Below, piece by piece: positions 1-6,490 of a stretch of 10,999 bases of DNA (position 1 is the first letter of the stretch; every line of letters starts with the position of its first letter). The position numbers and the translations under genes are program-made. The notes under the pieces were generated by a model that made no database searches, was not told the DNA's origin, and saw only the letters and a program-made list of their open reading frames with translations. The DNA comes from Syntrophaceae bacterium UBA2208 (GTDB lineage Bacteria > Desulfobacterota > BSN033 > UBA1163): the NCBI GenBank assembly GCA_002327885.1, contig DCUS01000134.1:15501-26499 (forward strand). The letters run 5' to 3'.

Positions 1-1
1 G

Positions 2-1006
2 TTTGAAGAGGTGGGGATGGAGTTCCAGGTCGATATCGGGACGATAGTGGTGGCTACGGGTTATGATGTTTTTGATCCAAAACTTAAACCTGAATTTGGA
101 TATGGCCAATACAAAAACGTACTGACAGCTCTTGAACTTGAACGGTTGCTCTCAGCAAATGGCCCTACCCTGGGGAAAATTCTCGTCGACGGGAAGGAAC
201 CTGAAAAGATCGTCTTCATTCAATGCGTGGGATCGCGTGATAAAACCGTGGGCAACGAATATTGCTCAAGGGTCTGTTGCATGTTTACGGCTAAACAGGC
301 CCATCTCATTAAGGATCGGCTCCCGGAGGCCAGGGTTAGCATCTGCTATATCGATATCAGGGCATTTGGAAAAGGTTGTGAACAATTCTATGAACAGGTG
401 CAAAAAAAAGGGGTCTTTTACCGGAAAGGGATCCCCTCAGAGATTTATCAAAAGTCCGGGAAATTGATCGTGAAAGCGGAGGATGAACTCCTTGGAGAGC
501 CTTATGAAGAGGAAGCGGATCTGATTGTTCTGGCAACGGGTCTCACCCAGAGGAACGATGCCGACCATATCAGAGGCCTTCTCAAAATCTCCCAGGGGCC
601 GGATCGATTTTATCTGGAGGCTCATCCAAAGCTGAGGCCTCTCGATACGGCCACCGATGGGATTTTTCTGGCTGGGACCTGTCAAGGGCCAAAAGATATC
701 TCTGATACGATCGCCCAGGCTCATGGGACCGCCTCTCGTGCCACCATTCCTCTCTTTGCAGGGAGGGTGAGGATTGAACCGATCACTTCTGTGGTGGATG
801 CTACGTATTGTGCGGGATGCGGTCTGTGCGAACAAGTCTGTGAATACCGGGCTCTGAAGATGGACCCCTATCGAAAAATCATGACGGTGAATGAAGCTCT
901 TTGTAAAGGATGCGGAGCCTGCAATGCTACCTGTCCTTCAAATGCCATCAGTCTCAGACATTTTAAGACGGAACAGATCATCGCCCAGATAAGAGAAATC
1001 TGTTGA
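2..1006 (+). CDS. hdrA: HdrA-like FAD/iron-sulfur subunit (heterodisulfide reductase A family), 5' truncated
   Basis: The frame is open from base 2, so the start lies upstream; about 335 residues of the C-terminal half are present, where full HdrA proteins are usually around 650 residues or more. Seen (numbered from the GTG at 11): a Cys set C72, C85, C89, C90 (C-x12-C-x3-CC, within QCVGSRD...YCSRVCC) that matches the HdrA-specific 4Fe-4S site, an FAD-fold C-terminal segment (GIFLAGTCQGPKDI, 218-230), then two ferredoxin clusters, C267/C270/C273/C277 and C298/C301/C304/C308. The first ferredoxin motif ends CEYRA rather than the usual CP. HdrA is a cytoplasmic electron-bifurcating or electron-confurcating hub; in sulfate reducers and syntrophs it often serves acyl-CoA oxidation by exchanging electrons among ferredoxin, NADH and disulfides. 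Here it precedes the B12 genes by 90 bases and may belong to an upstream operon. Family is clear; the electron partners are unknown. Confidence 0.88.
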   Translation, partial: FEEVGMEFQVDIGTIVVATGYDVFDPKLKPEFGYGQYKNVLTALELERLLSANGPTLGKILVDGKEPEKIVFIQCVGSRDKTVGNEYCSRVCCMFTAKQAHLIKDRLPEARVSICYIDIRAFGKGCEQFYEQVQKKGVFYRKGIPSEIYQKSGKLIVKAEDELLGEPYEEEADLIVLATGLTQRNDADHIRGLLKISQGPDRFYLEAHPKLRPLDTATDGIFLAGTCQGPKDISDTIAQAHGTASRATIPLFAGRVRIEPITSVVDATYCAGCGLCEQVCEYRALKMDPYRKIMTVNEALCKGCGACNATCPSNAISLRHFKTEQIIAQIREIC

Positions 1007-1013
1007 CCCCTGG

Positions 1014-1083
1014 TTCTGAGTTTTGAGTTCGGAGTTCAGAGTTATGAATTATAAAATGCTAATCGTTAATTGATCGTTTTGCA
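1014..1083. repeat. 7-base-phased repeat in the hdrA-cobA spacer
   Basis: The spacer can be cut into successive 7-mers: TTCTGAG, TTTTGAG, TTCGGAG, TTCAGAG, TTATGAA, TTATAAA, ATGCTAA, TCGTTAA, TTGATCG, TTTTGCA. The first four share TTnnGAG. The same period and word recur in the spacers at 7592-7670 and 8857-8936. The 31 bases at 1056-1086 also resemble 1683-1713: both begin ATGCTAAT and end with TTTTGCA followed by A or T and then TG. Function unknown. Confidence 0.6.
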
Positions 1084-1096
1084 ATGAGTGGTTTAA

Positions 1097-1621
1097 ATGA
1101 AAAAGGGTCTTGTTCAGGTCTATACGGGTAACGGGAAGGGTAAAACCACGGCAGCATTAGGGCTTGCCCTCAGGGCAATCGGCCATGGGTTGAAGGTGCT
1201 GGTGATTCAGTTTATGAAAGGGGATACCCAATACGGAGAACTGGAGGCTGCCAAACAACTCGCTCCATATCTAACCATAAAACGGGCGGGTCGAGAAACA
1301 TTTGTATCAAAATCTGATCCGGACCCAAAGGACATACAATTGGCTCAGGAGGGATTGGGGTTGGCGAAAAAGGCAATCCGAAACAAAGAATACAACATCG
1401 TAATCCTTGATGAGATCAATCTGGCTGTCGATTATGGCCTGATTCCCCTCACTGAAATTTTACATCTGATCGATTCCAAACCGGAGGAGACAGAACTTAT
1501 TCTTACAGGTCGAAATGTGAAGCGTGAAATTCTGGAGAAAGCCGATTTGGTAACAGAAATGGTAGAGAGAAAACATTACTTCGATAAAGGGGTGCCCGCC
1601 CGGGAAGGCATTGAAGTCTAA
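1097..1621 (+). CDS. cobO: cob(I)alamin / corrinoid adenosyltransferase (CobA/BtuR type)
   Basis: The 174-residue protein starts with the family's Walker A loop, GNGKGKTT at residues 11-18, followed by a conserved A-x-G-x-A-x-RA-x-GHG region. A later LDEINLAVDYGL segment corresponds to LDELTYMVAYDYL of E. coli BtuR, and the C-terminal LTGRN...LEKADLVTEM is also typical. The family transfers the 5'-deoxyadenosyl group of ATP to cob(I)alamin or an earlier corrinoid, giving adenosylcobalamin. Length is slightly below the usual 180-200, mainly at the N-terminus. It stands directly before an adenosylcobalamin-dependent mutase, so supply of that mutase's cofactor is its likely job; a role in de novo cobalamin synthesis cannot be excluded. 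The ATG at 1097 has only a modest ribosome site (GAGTGG at 1086-1091). Family assignment is secure. Confidence 0.93.
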   Translation: MKKGLVQVYTGNGKGKTTAALGLALRAIGHGLKVLVIQFMKGDTQYGELEAAKQLAPYLTIKRAGRETFVSKSDPDPKDIQLAQEGLGLAKKAIRNKEYNIVILDEINLAVDYGLIPLTEILHLIDSKPEETELILTGRNVKREILEKADLVTEMVERKHYFDKGVPAREGIEV

Positions 1622-1625
1622 AATC

Positions 1626-1731
1626 CAATGCAAATTTCAAATTTAGCAATGAAAACTTAGCAATGGGAAAAATCTTCTTAACATGCTAATTTTTTAACAA
1701 TAATTTTGCATTGTTCATTGATCATTTCAGA
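1626..1731. repeat. 7-base-phased repeat with inverted ends in the cobA-mutase spacer
   Basis: CAATG words at 1626, 1647 and 1661 lie 21 and 14 bases apart, multiples of 7; the run reads CAATGCA, AATTTCA, AATTTAG, CAATGAA, AACTTAG, CAATGGG. On the right side TTTTGCA, TTGTTCA, TTGATCA follow at the same period (1704-1724). CAATGCAAA at 1626-1634 is the reverse complement of TTTGCATTG at 1705-1713, so the ends can pair. It holds a second, diverged copy of the 31-base element seen at 1056-1086. Confidence 0.5.
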
Positions 1732-1737
1732 GGGGGA
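1729..1737 (+). promoter_or_regulatory. ribosome binding site that fixes the mutase start
   Basis: AGAGGGGGA lies 6 bases before the ATG at 1744. A longer reading from TTG at 1711 would put this site inside the gene and has no ribosome site of its own; its extra 11 residues fall in the repeat described for this spacer. The ATG at 1744 is therefore the better start. Confidence 0.75.
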
Positions 1738-1743
1738 TGGCGC

Positions 1744-3414
1744 ATGTTCAAAGAAGACAAACTGAATAAAGTGGAGAAGAAGGAAAAATGGACGGAGGAT
1801 TTGTCAAAAATCCTCTGCGAAACCCCTGAACGCCTCTCACGGTTTACCACGGTCTCCGATCTTGAGATCAAAGGCCTTTACACTCCGGAAGACACGAAAG
1901 ATATCGATTATTCACGAGACATTGGTTTCCCAGGCTTCTATCCGTTCACCCGGGGCGTCCAGCCTTCCATGTACCGTGGAAGGCTCTGGACCATGAGAAT
2001 GTTCTCAGGCTTGGGAGGCCCAGAGGAAACAAACAAGCGTTTCCATTATCTTTTAGCTCATGGTGAAACGGGTCTATCCATAGCCTTCCACTATCCTACG
2101 CTCATGGGTTATGACAGCGACTCTCCAATGTCGAGAGGCGAAATTGGGAAATGTGGCGTCGCCATTGATACATTGAAAGACATGGAAATTCTGTTTGAAG
2201 GAATCCCGCTGGATAAAGTCACCACCTCCATGACCATTAATCCACCTGCATCGATTTTGCTGGCCATGTACATTGTGGTGGCGGAGAAACAGGGGGTTAG
2301 TAAAATGGAAATAGGCGGGACAATCCAAAATGATATGCTGAAGGAATTCATCGCCCAGAAAACTTTCATGCTCCCGCCAAAACCATCGATTAGAATTATT
2401 GTCGATACCATTGAATACTGCACGAAGGAGGTTCCCCGCTGGAATACGATCAGCATTAGCGGCTACCATATTCGTGAGGCCGGAGCGACAGCCGTTCAGG
2501 AGCTCGCTTTTACCTTGGCCGATGGAATTGCTTATGTTGAGGCGGCAAAGGAGAGAGGCCTGAATATAGATGATTTCGCTCCGAGGCTTTCCTTCTTCTT
2601 CGATTCTCATATTGATTTCTTCGAGGAAATTGCCAAATTCAGATCCGCCCGGAGGATATGGGCGAAGATCATGCGTGAGCGCTTCATGGCCAAAAATCCA
2701 CGTTCCTGGATGCTCCGTTTCCACACTCAAACTGCCGGTTGTTCCTTGACAGCCCAACAACCTTATAATAATGTCGTACGCACGGCTTATGAGGCGCTGG
2801 CAGCCGTATTGGGGGGAACCAATTCCCTCCACACGAATTCTCTGGATGAAACCTATGCGATCCCCACCGAGGAAGCCGCCATGATTGCGTTAAGGACACA
2901 ACAGATTCTTGCCGAGGAAACAGGGGTGACCAATACCATTGATCCCCTTGCTGGTTCTTATTTTGTCGAAGCCCTGACTCATCAGATGGAAGAACAGGCC
3001 TGGGAGTATATTCGTAAGATTGACGAAATGGGAGGAATGGTTGCGGCCATAGAGCGAGGTTTCCCTCAAGCGGAAGTAGCCGACTCTGCCTATAAGTATC
3101 AGAAGCAGATTGATTCCGGTAAAAAGAGTGTGGTCGGTGTCAATAAGTATGCCACAGAGCATCCTTCCATTACGATCTGGAGGATGAAACCGGAGATTGA
3201 AGAAAGACAATTGAGCCGGCTCCGTGAATTAAAGCAGACGAGAAACAATCAAAAAGTAAAAGAGCACCTCCACCAGATTCGAACGGCTTCTCAAAATGAG
3301 GAGAATCTCATGCCTCACATTATCAATGCCGTCAGGGAATATGCCAGTATTCAGGAAATCTGCGATGTATGGAGAGATGTTTTCGGCCGATATTCAGATC
3401 CGGGATATTTTTAA
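1744..3414 (+). CDS. icmA: acyl-CoA mutase catalytic subunit, isobutyryl-CoA mutase-like (methylmalonyl-CoA mutase family)
   Basis: 556 residues holding only the substrate-binding TIM barrel of the adenosylcobalamin-dependent mutases; the B12 domain is encoded separately downstream, as in IcmA/IcmB and HcmA/HcmB. Seen: YRGRLWTMRMFSG (F87), GTIQND (Q195), FIAQK (Q205), SISGYHIREAGAT (Y241, H242), NNVVRT and LGGTNSLHTNSLDE. By alignment from memory with P. shermanii methylmalonyl-CoA mutase, F87 replaces Tyr89 and Q205 replaces Arg207, the residue that binds the substrate carboxylate; Phe plus Gln is the isobutyryl-CoA mutase pair. Ala114 replaces the Asp that marks 2-hydroxyisobutyryl-CoA mutase. 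The long C-terminal half also resembles Streptomyces IcmA (FFFDSHIDFFEEIAKFRSAR). Odd: the usual FDLPT or FDMPT reads FHYPT, putting His116 in place of a conserved Asp. The likely reaction is a 1,2-shift between branched and linear acyl-CoA; isobutyryl/butyryl is the default guess. Confidence 0.88.
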   Translation: MFKEDKLNKVEKKEKWTEDLSKILCETPERLSRFTTVSDLEIKGLYTPEDTKDIDYSRDIGFPGFYPFTRGVQPSMYRGRLWTMRMFSGLGGPEETNKRFHYLLAHGETGLSIAFHYPTLMGYDSDSPMSRGEIGKCGVAIDTLKDMEILFEGIPLDKVTTSMTINPPASILLAMYIVVAEKQGVSKMEIGGTIQNDMLKEFIAQKTFMLPPKPSIRIIVDTIEYCTKEVPRWNTISISGYHIREAGATAVQELAFTLADGIAYVEAAKERGLNIDDFAPRLSFFFDSHIDFFEEIAKFRSARRIWAKIMRERFMAKNPRSWMLRFHTQTAGCSLTAQQPYNNVVRTAYEALAAVLGGTNSLHTNSLDETYAIPTEEAAMIALRTQQILAEETGVTNTIDPLAGSYFVEALTHQMEEQAWEYIRKIDEMGGMVAAIERGFPQAEVADSAYKYQKQIDSGKKSVVGVNKYATEHPSITIWRMKPEIEERQLSRLRELKQTRNNQKVKEHLHQIRTASQNEENLMPHIINAVREYASIQEICDVWRDVFGRYSDPGYF

Positions 3415-3416
3415 TC

Positions 3417-3476
3417 AAGGCTAAAGCCTTCCGTTACATGGAACAAGAGATATGTAACTCAACCCTTCAGGGTTGA
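3417..3476 (+). repeat. three consecutive perfect hairpins between the mutase subunit genes
   Basis: Hairpin 1: AAGGCT (3417-3422) pairs with AGCCTT (3425-3430). Hairpin 2: GTTACAT (3433-3439) pairs with ATGTAAC (3452-3458) over a 12-base loop. Hairpin 3: TCAACCC (3459-3465) pairs with GGGTTGA (3470-3476) over TTCA. They fill nearly the whole 76-base spacer, and the last ends 5 bases before the ribosome site of the small subunit. No U-run follows, so this is not a standard terminator. It looks like a dispersed palindromic (REP-like) unit that could modify the ratio of the two subunits. Confidence 0.7.
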
Positions 3477-3481
3477 TCATT

Positions 3482-3485
3482 GGAG
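3482..3485 (+). promoter_or_regulatory. ribosome binding site for the B12-binding subunit
   Basis: GGAG sits 5 bases before the ATG at 3491. The alternative TTG at 3473 lies within the right arm of the third spacer hairpin and has no ribosome site, so the ATG is preferred. Confidence 0.6.
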
Positions 3486-3490
3486 TGATT

Positions 3491-3898
3491 ATGGCGGCAG
3501 AGCGGAAGATTCGAATTTTGATTGCCAAACCTGGCTTAGACGGACACGATCGAGGAGCAAAAGTGATTGCAAGGGGATTTCGGGACGCCGGCTTTGAGGT
3601 GATCTATACAGGCCTTCATCAAACTCCTGAGCAGATTGCGGCAGCAGCCATCCAGGAAGATGTGGATGCAATCGGATTATCCAGTCTGGCCGGTGCCCAT
3701 GATTATCTCTTCCCTAAAGTCATCGAACTCCTCAAGGAAAAAGGAGCAGACGATATCATCGTATTTGGAGGGGGGATTGTTCCTGAAGAAGACCTCCCTG
3801 CACTCATCCAGGCCGGAGTGAAAGGCATCTTCACACCTGGAGCCTCTATCGAAGAGGCTGTAAACTGGGTCAGAAAAACCATCAAACCGAGAAAATAA
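3491..3898 (+). CDS. icmB: B12-binding small subunit of the acyl-CoA mutase
   Basis: A 135-residue cobalamin-binding domain of the Rossmann-like type, the usual size for a stand-alone mutase small subunit. Seen: the base-off/His-on signature D-x-H-x-x-G as DGHDRG at 17-22, with His19 the expected lower cobalt ligand, followed by the S-x-L motif (S64-S65-L66) and the GG motif (FGGG, 92-95). The domain ends normally with EEAVNWVRKTI. It would bind adenosylcobalamin and pair with the barrel subunit encoded 76 bases upstream. It could in principle also serve another mutase elsewhere in the genome, since small subunits of this family are very alike. The sequence alone does not separate IcmB from methylmalonyl-CoA mutase small subunits, so the symbol follows the catalytic partner. 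Confidence 0.9.
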   Translation: MAAERKIRILIAKPGLDGHDRGAKVIARGFRDAGFEVIYTGLHQTPEQIAAAAIQEDVDAIGLSSLAGAHDYLFPKVIELLKEKGADDIIVFGGGIVPEEDLPALIQAGVKGIFTPGASIEEAVNWVRKTIKPRK

Positions 3899-3970
3899 CT
3901 ATTTATAATCAATGAGTTAGCTATTTATTCTCGGATTTATAAATTTATTTTTTTCCACTGCATTTTACAG

Positions 3971-3999
3971 TTTACGTTAAGTGGTTTTTCTGATATACT
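3971..3999 (+). promoter_or_regulatory. candidate sigma70-type promoter before the thiolase-fold genes
   Basis: TTTACG at 3971-3976 (4 of 6 matches to TTGACA) is followed by exactly 17 bases and then TATACT at 3994-3999 (5 of 6 matches to TATAAT). A TG one base before the -10 box (3991-3992) adds the extended -10 feature. It lies about 150 bases before the ATG at 4151, in the longest spacer of the window, and would start a second transcript for the downstream genes. This is a sequence match only. Confidence 0.6.
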
Positions 4000-4008
4000 G
4001 TATCAGAA
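3988..4008. promoter_or_regulatory. operator-like palindrome covering the -10 box
   Basis: TTCTGATA (3988-3995) and TATCAGAA (4001-4008) are perfect inverted arms around a 5-base centre; counting inner pairs, 9 of 10 positions are symmetric about 3998. The -10 hexamer at 3994-3999 lies wholly inside, so a dimeric repressor bound here would block the promoter. The shape suits a TetR- or GntR-type site, but no regulator gene is in the window and the family cannot be told. Confidence 0.55.
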
Positions 4009-4150
4009 TTTATAGGGTTTAATTATTATAAGGCGTTGGCCAATTCGGTGGGGATAAATAATTATTGATTTAACCAGAGACTTTAAAAGAAGGGGGGTGA
4101 AGGTTTTAGACGTTCAAAGTTCAAACTAAGAGAAAGGAGGGAAACCTAAG

Positions 4151-5299
4151 ATGTCAAAACGAGTTGCAATTATAGGGATAGGGACAACGGGATTTCGTGC
4201 CACCACGTCTGACGTCTCCTATCGTGAATTGACCTATGAGGCAGCGATGAAGGCCTATCTCGATGCTGGTGTTGAACCAAAGGACATCGGTTCATTTGTC
4301 ACTACGGCTGAGGACTTTTTCGAAGGATATAGCATCGCTGATGAATATTCACCAGATCAGGTGGGCGCAGTCCTCAGGCCCATCTATACCGTACCGGGTG
4401 ATTTTATTCACTCATTGGCATCAGCATACATGATGATTCTTTCCGGGATCGGTCCCATATCCGTTGCCCAAGGACTCAGCAAGGCTTCAAACATGTTGAC
4501 TCTGTCGGAGATGGTGACCTTTGCCATGGATCCCGTCTATAATCGGCCATTGAAAGAAAGCCCTCATGCAGTGGCGGGGATGGAGATGGCCCGATTCATG
4601 TATGAATCTGGAACAACAAGGGAACAATGTGCAAAAGTCGTTGTAAAAAATAAAAAGAATGCCTTAAACAATCCATATGCCGGGCACAGCGTTCTGATTG
4701 ACACTGACTATGTCCTCAATTCAGAAGTCATCTCTTTTCCTTTGACCCAGATGGACATTAGCCCCCATTCTGACGGAGCAGTGGTGGTCGTCCTGGCAGA
4801 GGAAGAGACTGCAAATGCCCTCTGTGATAGACCCATCTGGATCAGAGGAATCGGATGGTGTTCGGATACACCTGGGCTCGAAACTCGAAATTGGGGAGAA
4901 GCTATTTATGCACAGCTTGCGGCAGAGATGGCTTACAAGATGGCTGGCATTCGTTATCCGAGAAAAGAGCTTGACTTTGCTGAGATCAACGACGAATTCT
5001 CATACAAAGAACTCCAACATCTTGAAGCTATGAGAATCTGCAAAAAAGGGGAAGCAGGGCCTCTCACAGAAATCGGAGGAACGGAGATCACTGGAGAATT
5101 TCCTGTAAATACCTCTGGAGGTTGCCTCGGAGTGGGAAACCTCTATGAACTCAATGGCGGGCATAAGGTTCTTGAAGTGGTCCGACAATTGAGAGGTGAA
5201 ACGGGTAAAAATCAACTTAAAAATGTTACCACAGGTTTAGCCCAAAGTTGGAGGGGTGTCCCAACGACCACTGGAACTGTGGTGATCCTAAGCAATTAA
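4151..5299 (+). CDS. thiolase-fold protein (SCP-x type), catalytic residues missing
   Basis: 382 residues with the SCP-x/acetyl-CoA acetyltransferase fold: N-terminal VAIIGIGTTGF, a VVVKNKKNALNNP block (163-175), MDISPHSDGA (201-210), FAEINDEFSYKEL (277-288), TSGGCLGVGN (321-330) and a C-terminal GLAQSW (362-367). Against ordinary thiolases, the nucleophilic Cys (usually CASG or similar) falls near residues 82-84, which read PGD; the His of HDxFS is Asn280; the His of GHP is Asn330. So it probably cannot form the acyl-Cys intermediate. Related DUF35-dependent proteins without this Cys, such as Ltp2 of steroid side-chain degradation, are retro-aldolases. It is a diverged paralogue of the next gene, 16 bases downstream, and is followed by two DUF35 genes. 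It may be an aldolase, a structural partner of the second protein, or an atypical thiolase. Ribosome site AAAGGAGGG at 4133-4141. Confidence 0.82.
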   Translation: MSKRVAIIGIGTTGFRATTSDVSYRELTYEAAMKAYLDAGVEPKDIGSFVTTAEDFFEGYSIADEYSPDQVGAVLRPIYTVPGDFIHSLASAYMMILSGIGPISVAQGLSKASNMLTLSEMVTFAMDPVYNRPLKESPHAVAGMEMARFMYESGTTREQCAKVVVKNKKNALNNPYAGHSVLIDTDYVLNSEVISFPLTQMDISPHSDGAVVVVLAEEETANALCDRPIWIRGIGWCSDTPGLETRNWGEAIYAQLAAEMAYKMAGIRYPRKELDFAEINDEFSYKELQHLEAMRICKKGEAGPLTEIGGTEITGEFPVNTSGGCLGVGNLYELNGGHKVLEVVRQLRGETGKNQLKNVTTGLAQSWRGVPTTTGTVVILSN

Positions 5300-5300
5300 A

Positions 5301-5310
5301 AAGGAGGTGA
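5301..5310 (+). promoter_or_regulatory. strong ribosome binding site of the second thiolase-fold gene
   Basis: AAGGAGGTGA ends 5 bases before the ATG at 5316. A GTG at 5307 is in frame but is part of this site, so the ATG is the start. The same AGGAGGTGA core precedes both DUF35 genes (6478-6486 and 7097-7105), which suggests that the three are translated at similarly high rates. Confidence 0.8.
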
Positions 5311-5315
5311 AAAGG

Positions 5316-6473
5316 ATGAGAAGAGTGGCTATTGTTGGAGCTGGCTTGACGAAATTCTATCGAAACGTACAGGAAACGCCAAAAGAATTAGCTTTTGAGG
5401 CTACAAAAATGGCGTTGGATTCTTGTGAAATGAAACTTTCCGACATGGATTGTGTTGTCCATGGCACTGCGCCCGATGCATTCGATGGTCTTCATATGAA
5501 AGGGGAATATCTTGCGGATGGTTCGGGAGCCTATCGAAAACCCTATATGAGACATTATGTGGGTGGTGGAACAGGAGTCATGTCACCGATTCACGGCTGG
5601 TTTCATGTCGCTTCAGGAATGTTTGACACCTGCCTGGTAGTTGCAGAGGAGAAAATGTCTTCTGCCTATCCACACCCTGCTGGTGCATTTCTGACGATTT
5701 TTGATCATACCACCGAGCAACCCCTCTACCCTACCCTCATCTGGATTTTCGCTATCGAGATGAACCGCTTTATGACCACCCATGGTTATAAGAAAGAAGA
5801 TATTGCCTTAGTGGCTGTAAAAAATAAGAAGAACGCCTTGGATCATCCGTCAGCACAATTAGGCGCTGAAATCACGGTCCAGGATGTTCTCAATTCTGAG
5901 GTCATGGCTTGGCCAGTGAATCGCCTCGACATCAGCCCGACGAGCGATGCCGCAGCTTGCGTTGTATTGGCAGCGGAACATGTGGCTCGACGCGTCACTG
6001 AGAAACCGATCTGGATTGAAGGAGTGGGTTGGGCACTGGATTCGGCTTACTGGTGCAACCGGGATCTCTATTACCCTGACTATGTGGAAGTCGCTGCTCG
6101 CCAAGCTTATAAAATGGCTGGGATTAAAGAACCATCCAAAGAGATTCATATTGCTGAACCTTACGATCCCTTCACCTATAAGGAACTCCATCACATTGAA
6201 GGTCTTCAACTTTGTAAGAGAGGCGGATCTGTCCAAATGCTCTTAGACGGAGTGACCCAAAGGACAGGAAATCTTCCTTGTTGTCCATCTGGAGGGGCTC
6301 TCGGAGTGGGAAATCCAATCGCTGCTACAGGACTAATGAAGATCATCGAAATTTTCTTGCAACTACGAGGTGAAGCAGGAAAGAGACAAGTCCCTGGCAG
6401 ACCAACCTGTGGTTTGGCTCAGGCCTGGGGCGATTTAATGCAAGTTGGAACCGTCGTCGTGATGAGAAGCTAA
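5316..6473 (+). CDS. second thiolase-fold protein (SCP-x type), catalytic residues missing
   Basis: 385 residues, clearly paralogous to the preceding protein: both have VKNKKNAL, VLNSEV, DISPxSD, AYKMAGI and KELxHxE in the same order. The nucleophile loop reads YVGGGTGVMS (81-90), with Gly where thiolases have Cys. The HDxFS motif is YDPFT (283-287), with Tyr283 in place of His, and the GHP motif is GNP (332-334), so Asn333 replaces the general-base His. The C-terminal loop is again GLAQAW. Tyr at the HDxFS position is found in Cys-less thiolase-fold relatives, where Tyr residues are thought to act in retro-aldol cleavage; extending that to this protein is inference. It probably forms a heteromer with the first protein and with one or both DUF35 proteins, the first of which follows after 17 bases. 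C-C bond cleavage or formation on an acyl-CoA is the most likely role; the substrate is unknown. Confidence 0.82.
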   Translation: MRRVAIVGAGLTKFYRNVQETPKELAFEATKMALDSCEMKLSDMDCVVHGTAPDAFDGLHMKGEYLADGSGAYRKPYMRHYVGGGTGVMSPIHGWFHVASGMFDTCLVVAEEKMSSAYPHPAGAFLTIFDHTTEQPLYPTLIWIFAIEMNRFMTTHGYKKEDIALVAVKNKKNALDHPSAQLGAEITVQDVLNSEVMAWPVNRLDISPTSDAAACVVLAAEHVARRVTEKPIWIEGVGWALDSAYWCNRDLYYPDYVEVAARQAYKMAGIKEPSKEIHIAEPYDPFTYKELHHIEGLQLCKRGGSVQMLLDGVTQRTGNLPCCPSGGALGVGNPIAATGLMKIIEIFLQLRGEAGKRQVPGRPTCGLAQAWGDLMQVGTVVVMRS

Positions 6474-6490
6474 GAGAAGGAGGTGAAATC

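Noticed and set aside
437..835. 132-codon minus-strand frame inside the HdrA gene
   Set aside because: Shadow of the HdrA coding frame; low-complexity translation with no family resemblance.
1711..1743. TTG start giving the mutase 11 extra N-terminal residues
   Set aside because: The extra codons fall in the repeat-rich spacer, contain the real ribosome site and match nothing in the family.
2074..2832. 252-codon open frame on the minus strand inside the mutase gene
   Set aside because: It is antisense to a strongly conserved catalytic gene, its translation shows no recognisable domain, and no ribosome site or promoter supports it.
1744..3414. Call as 2-hydroxyisobutyryl-CoA mutase (HcmA)
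   Set aside because: Gln at the 207 position fits, but the HcmA-specific Asp is Ala114 and the Ile at the 89/90 position is Phe87, both as in isobutyryl-CoA mutase.
3899..3955. Possible intrinsic terminator after the small mutase subunit (AT-rich stretch with a T-run)
   Set aside because: The only stem before the T-run is a short all-AT palindrome (ATTTATAAAT), too weak to call a terminator.
4097..4129. Possible 10-codon leader peptide (GTG start) after a purine-rich stretch
   Set aside because: Too short, no regulatory codon run such as repeated rare or amino-acid-specific codons, no attenuator hairpin after it.
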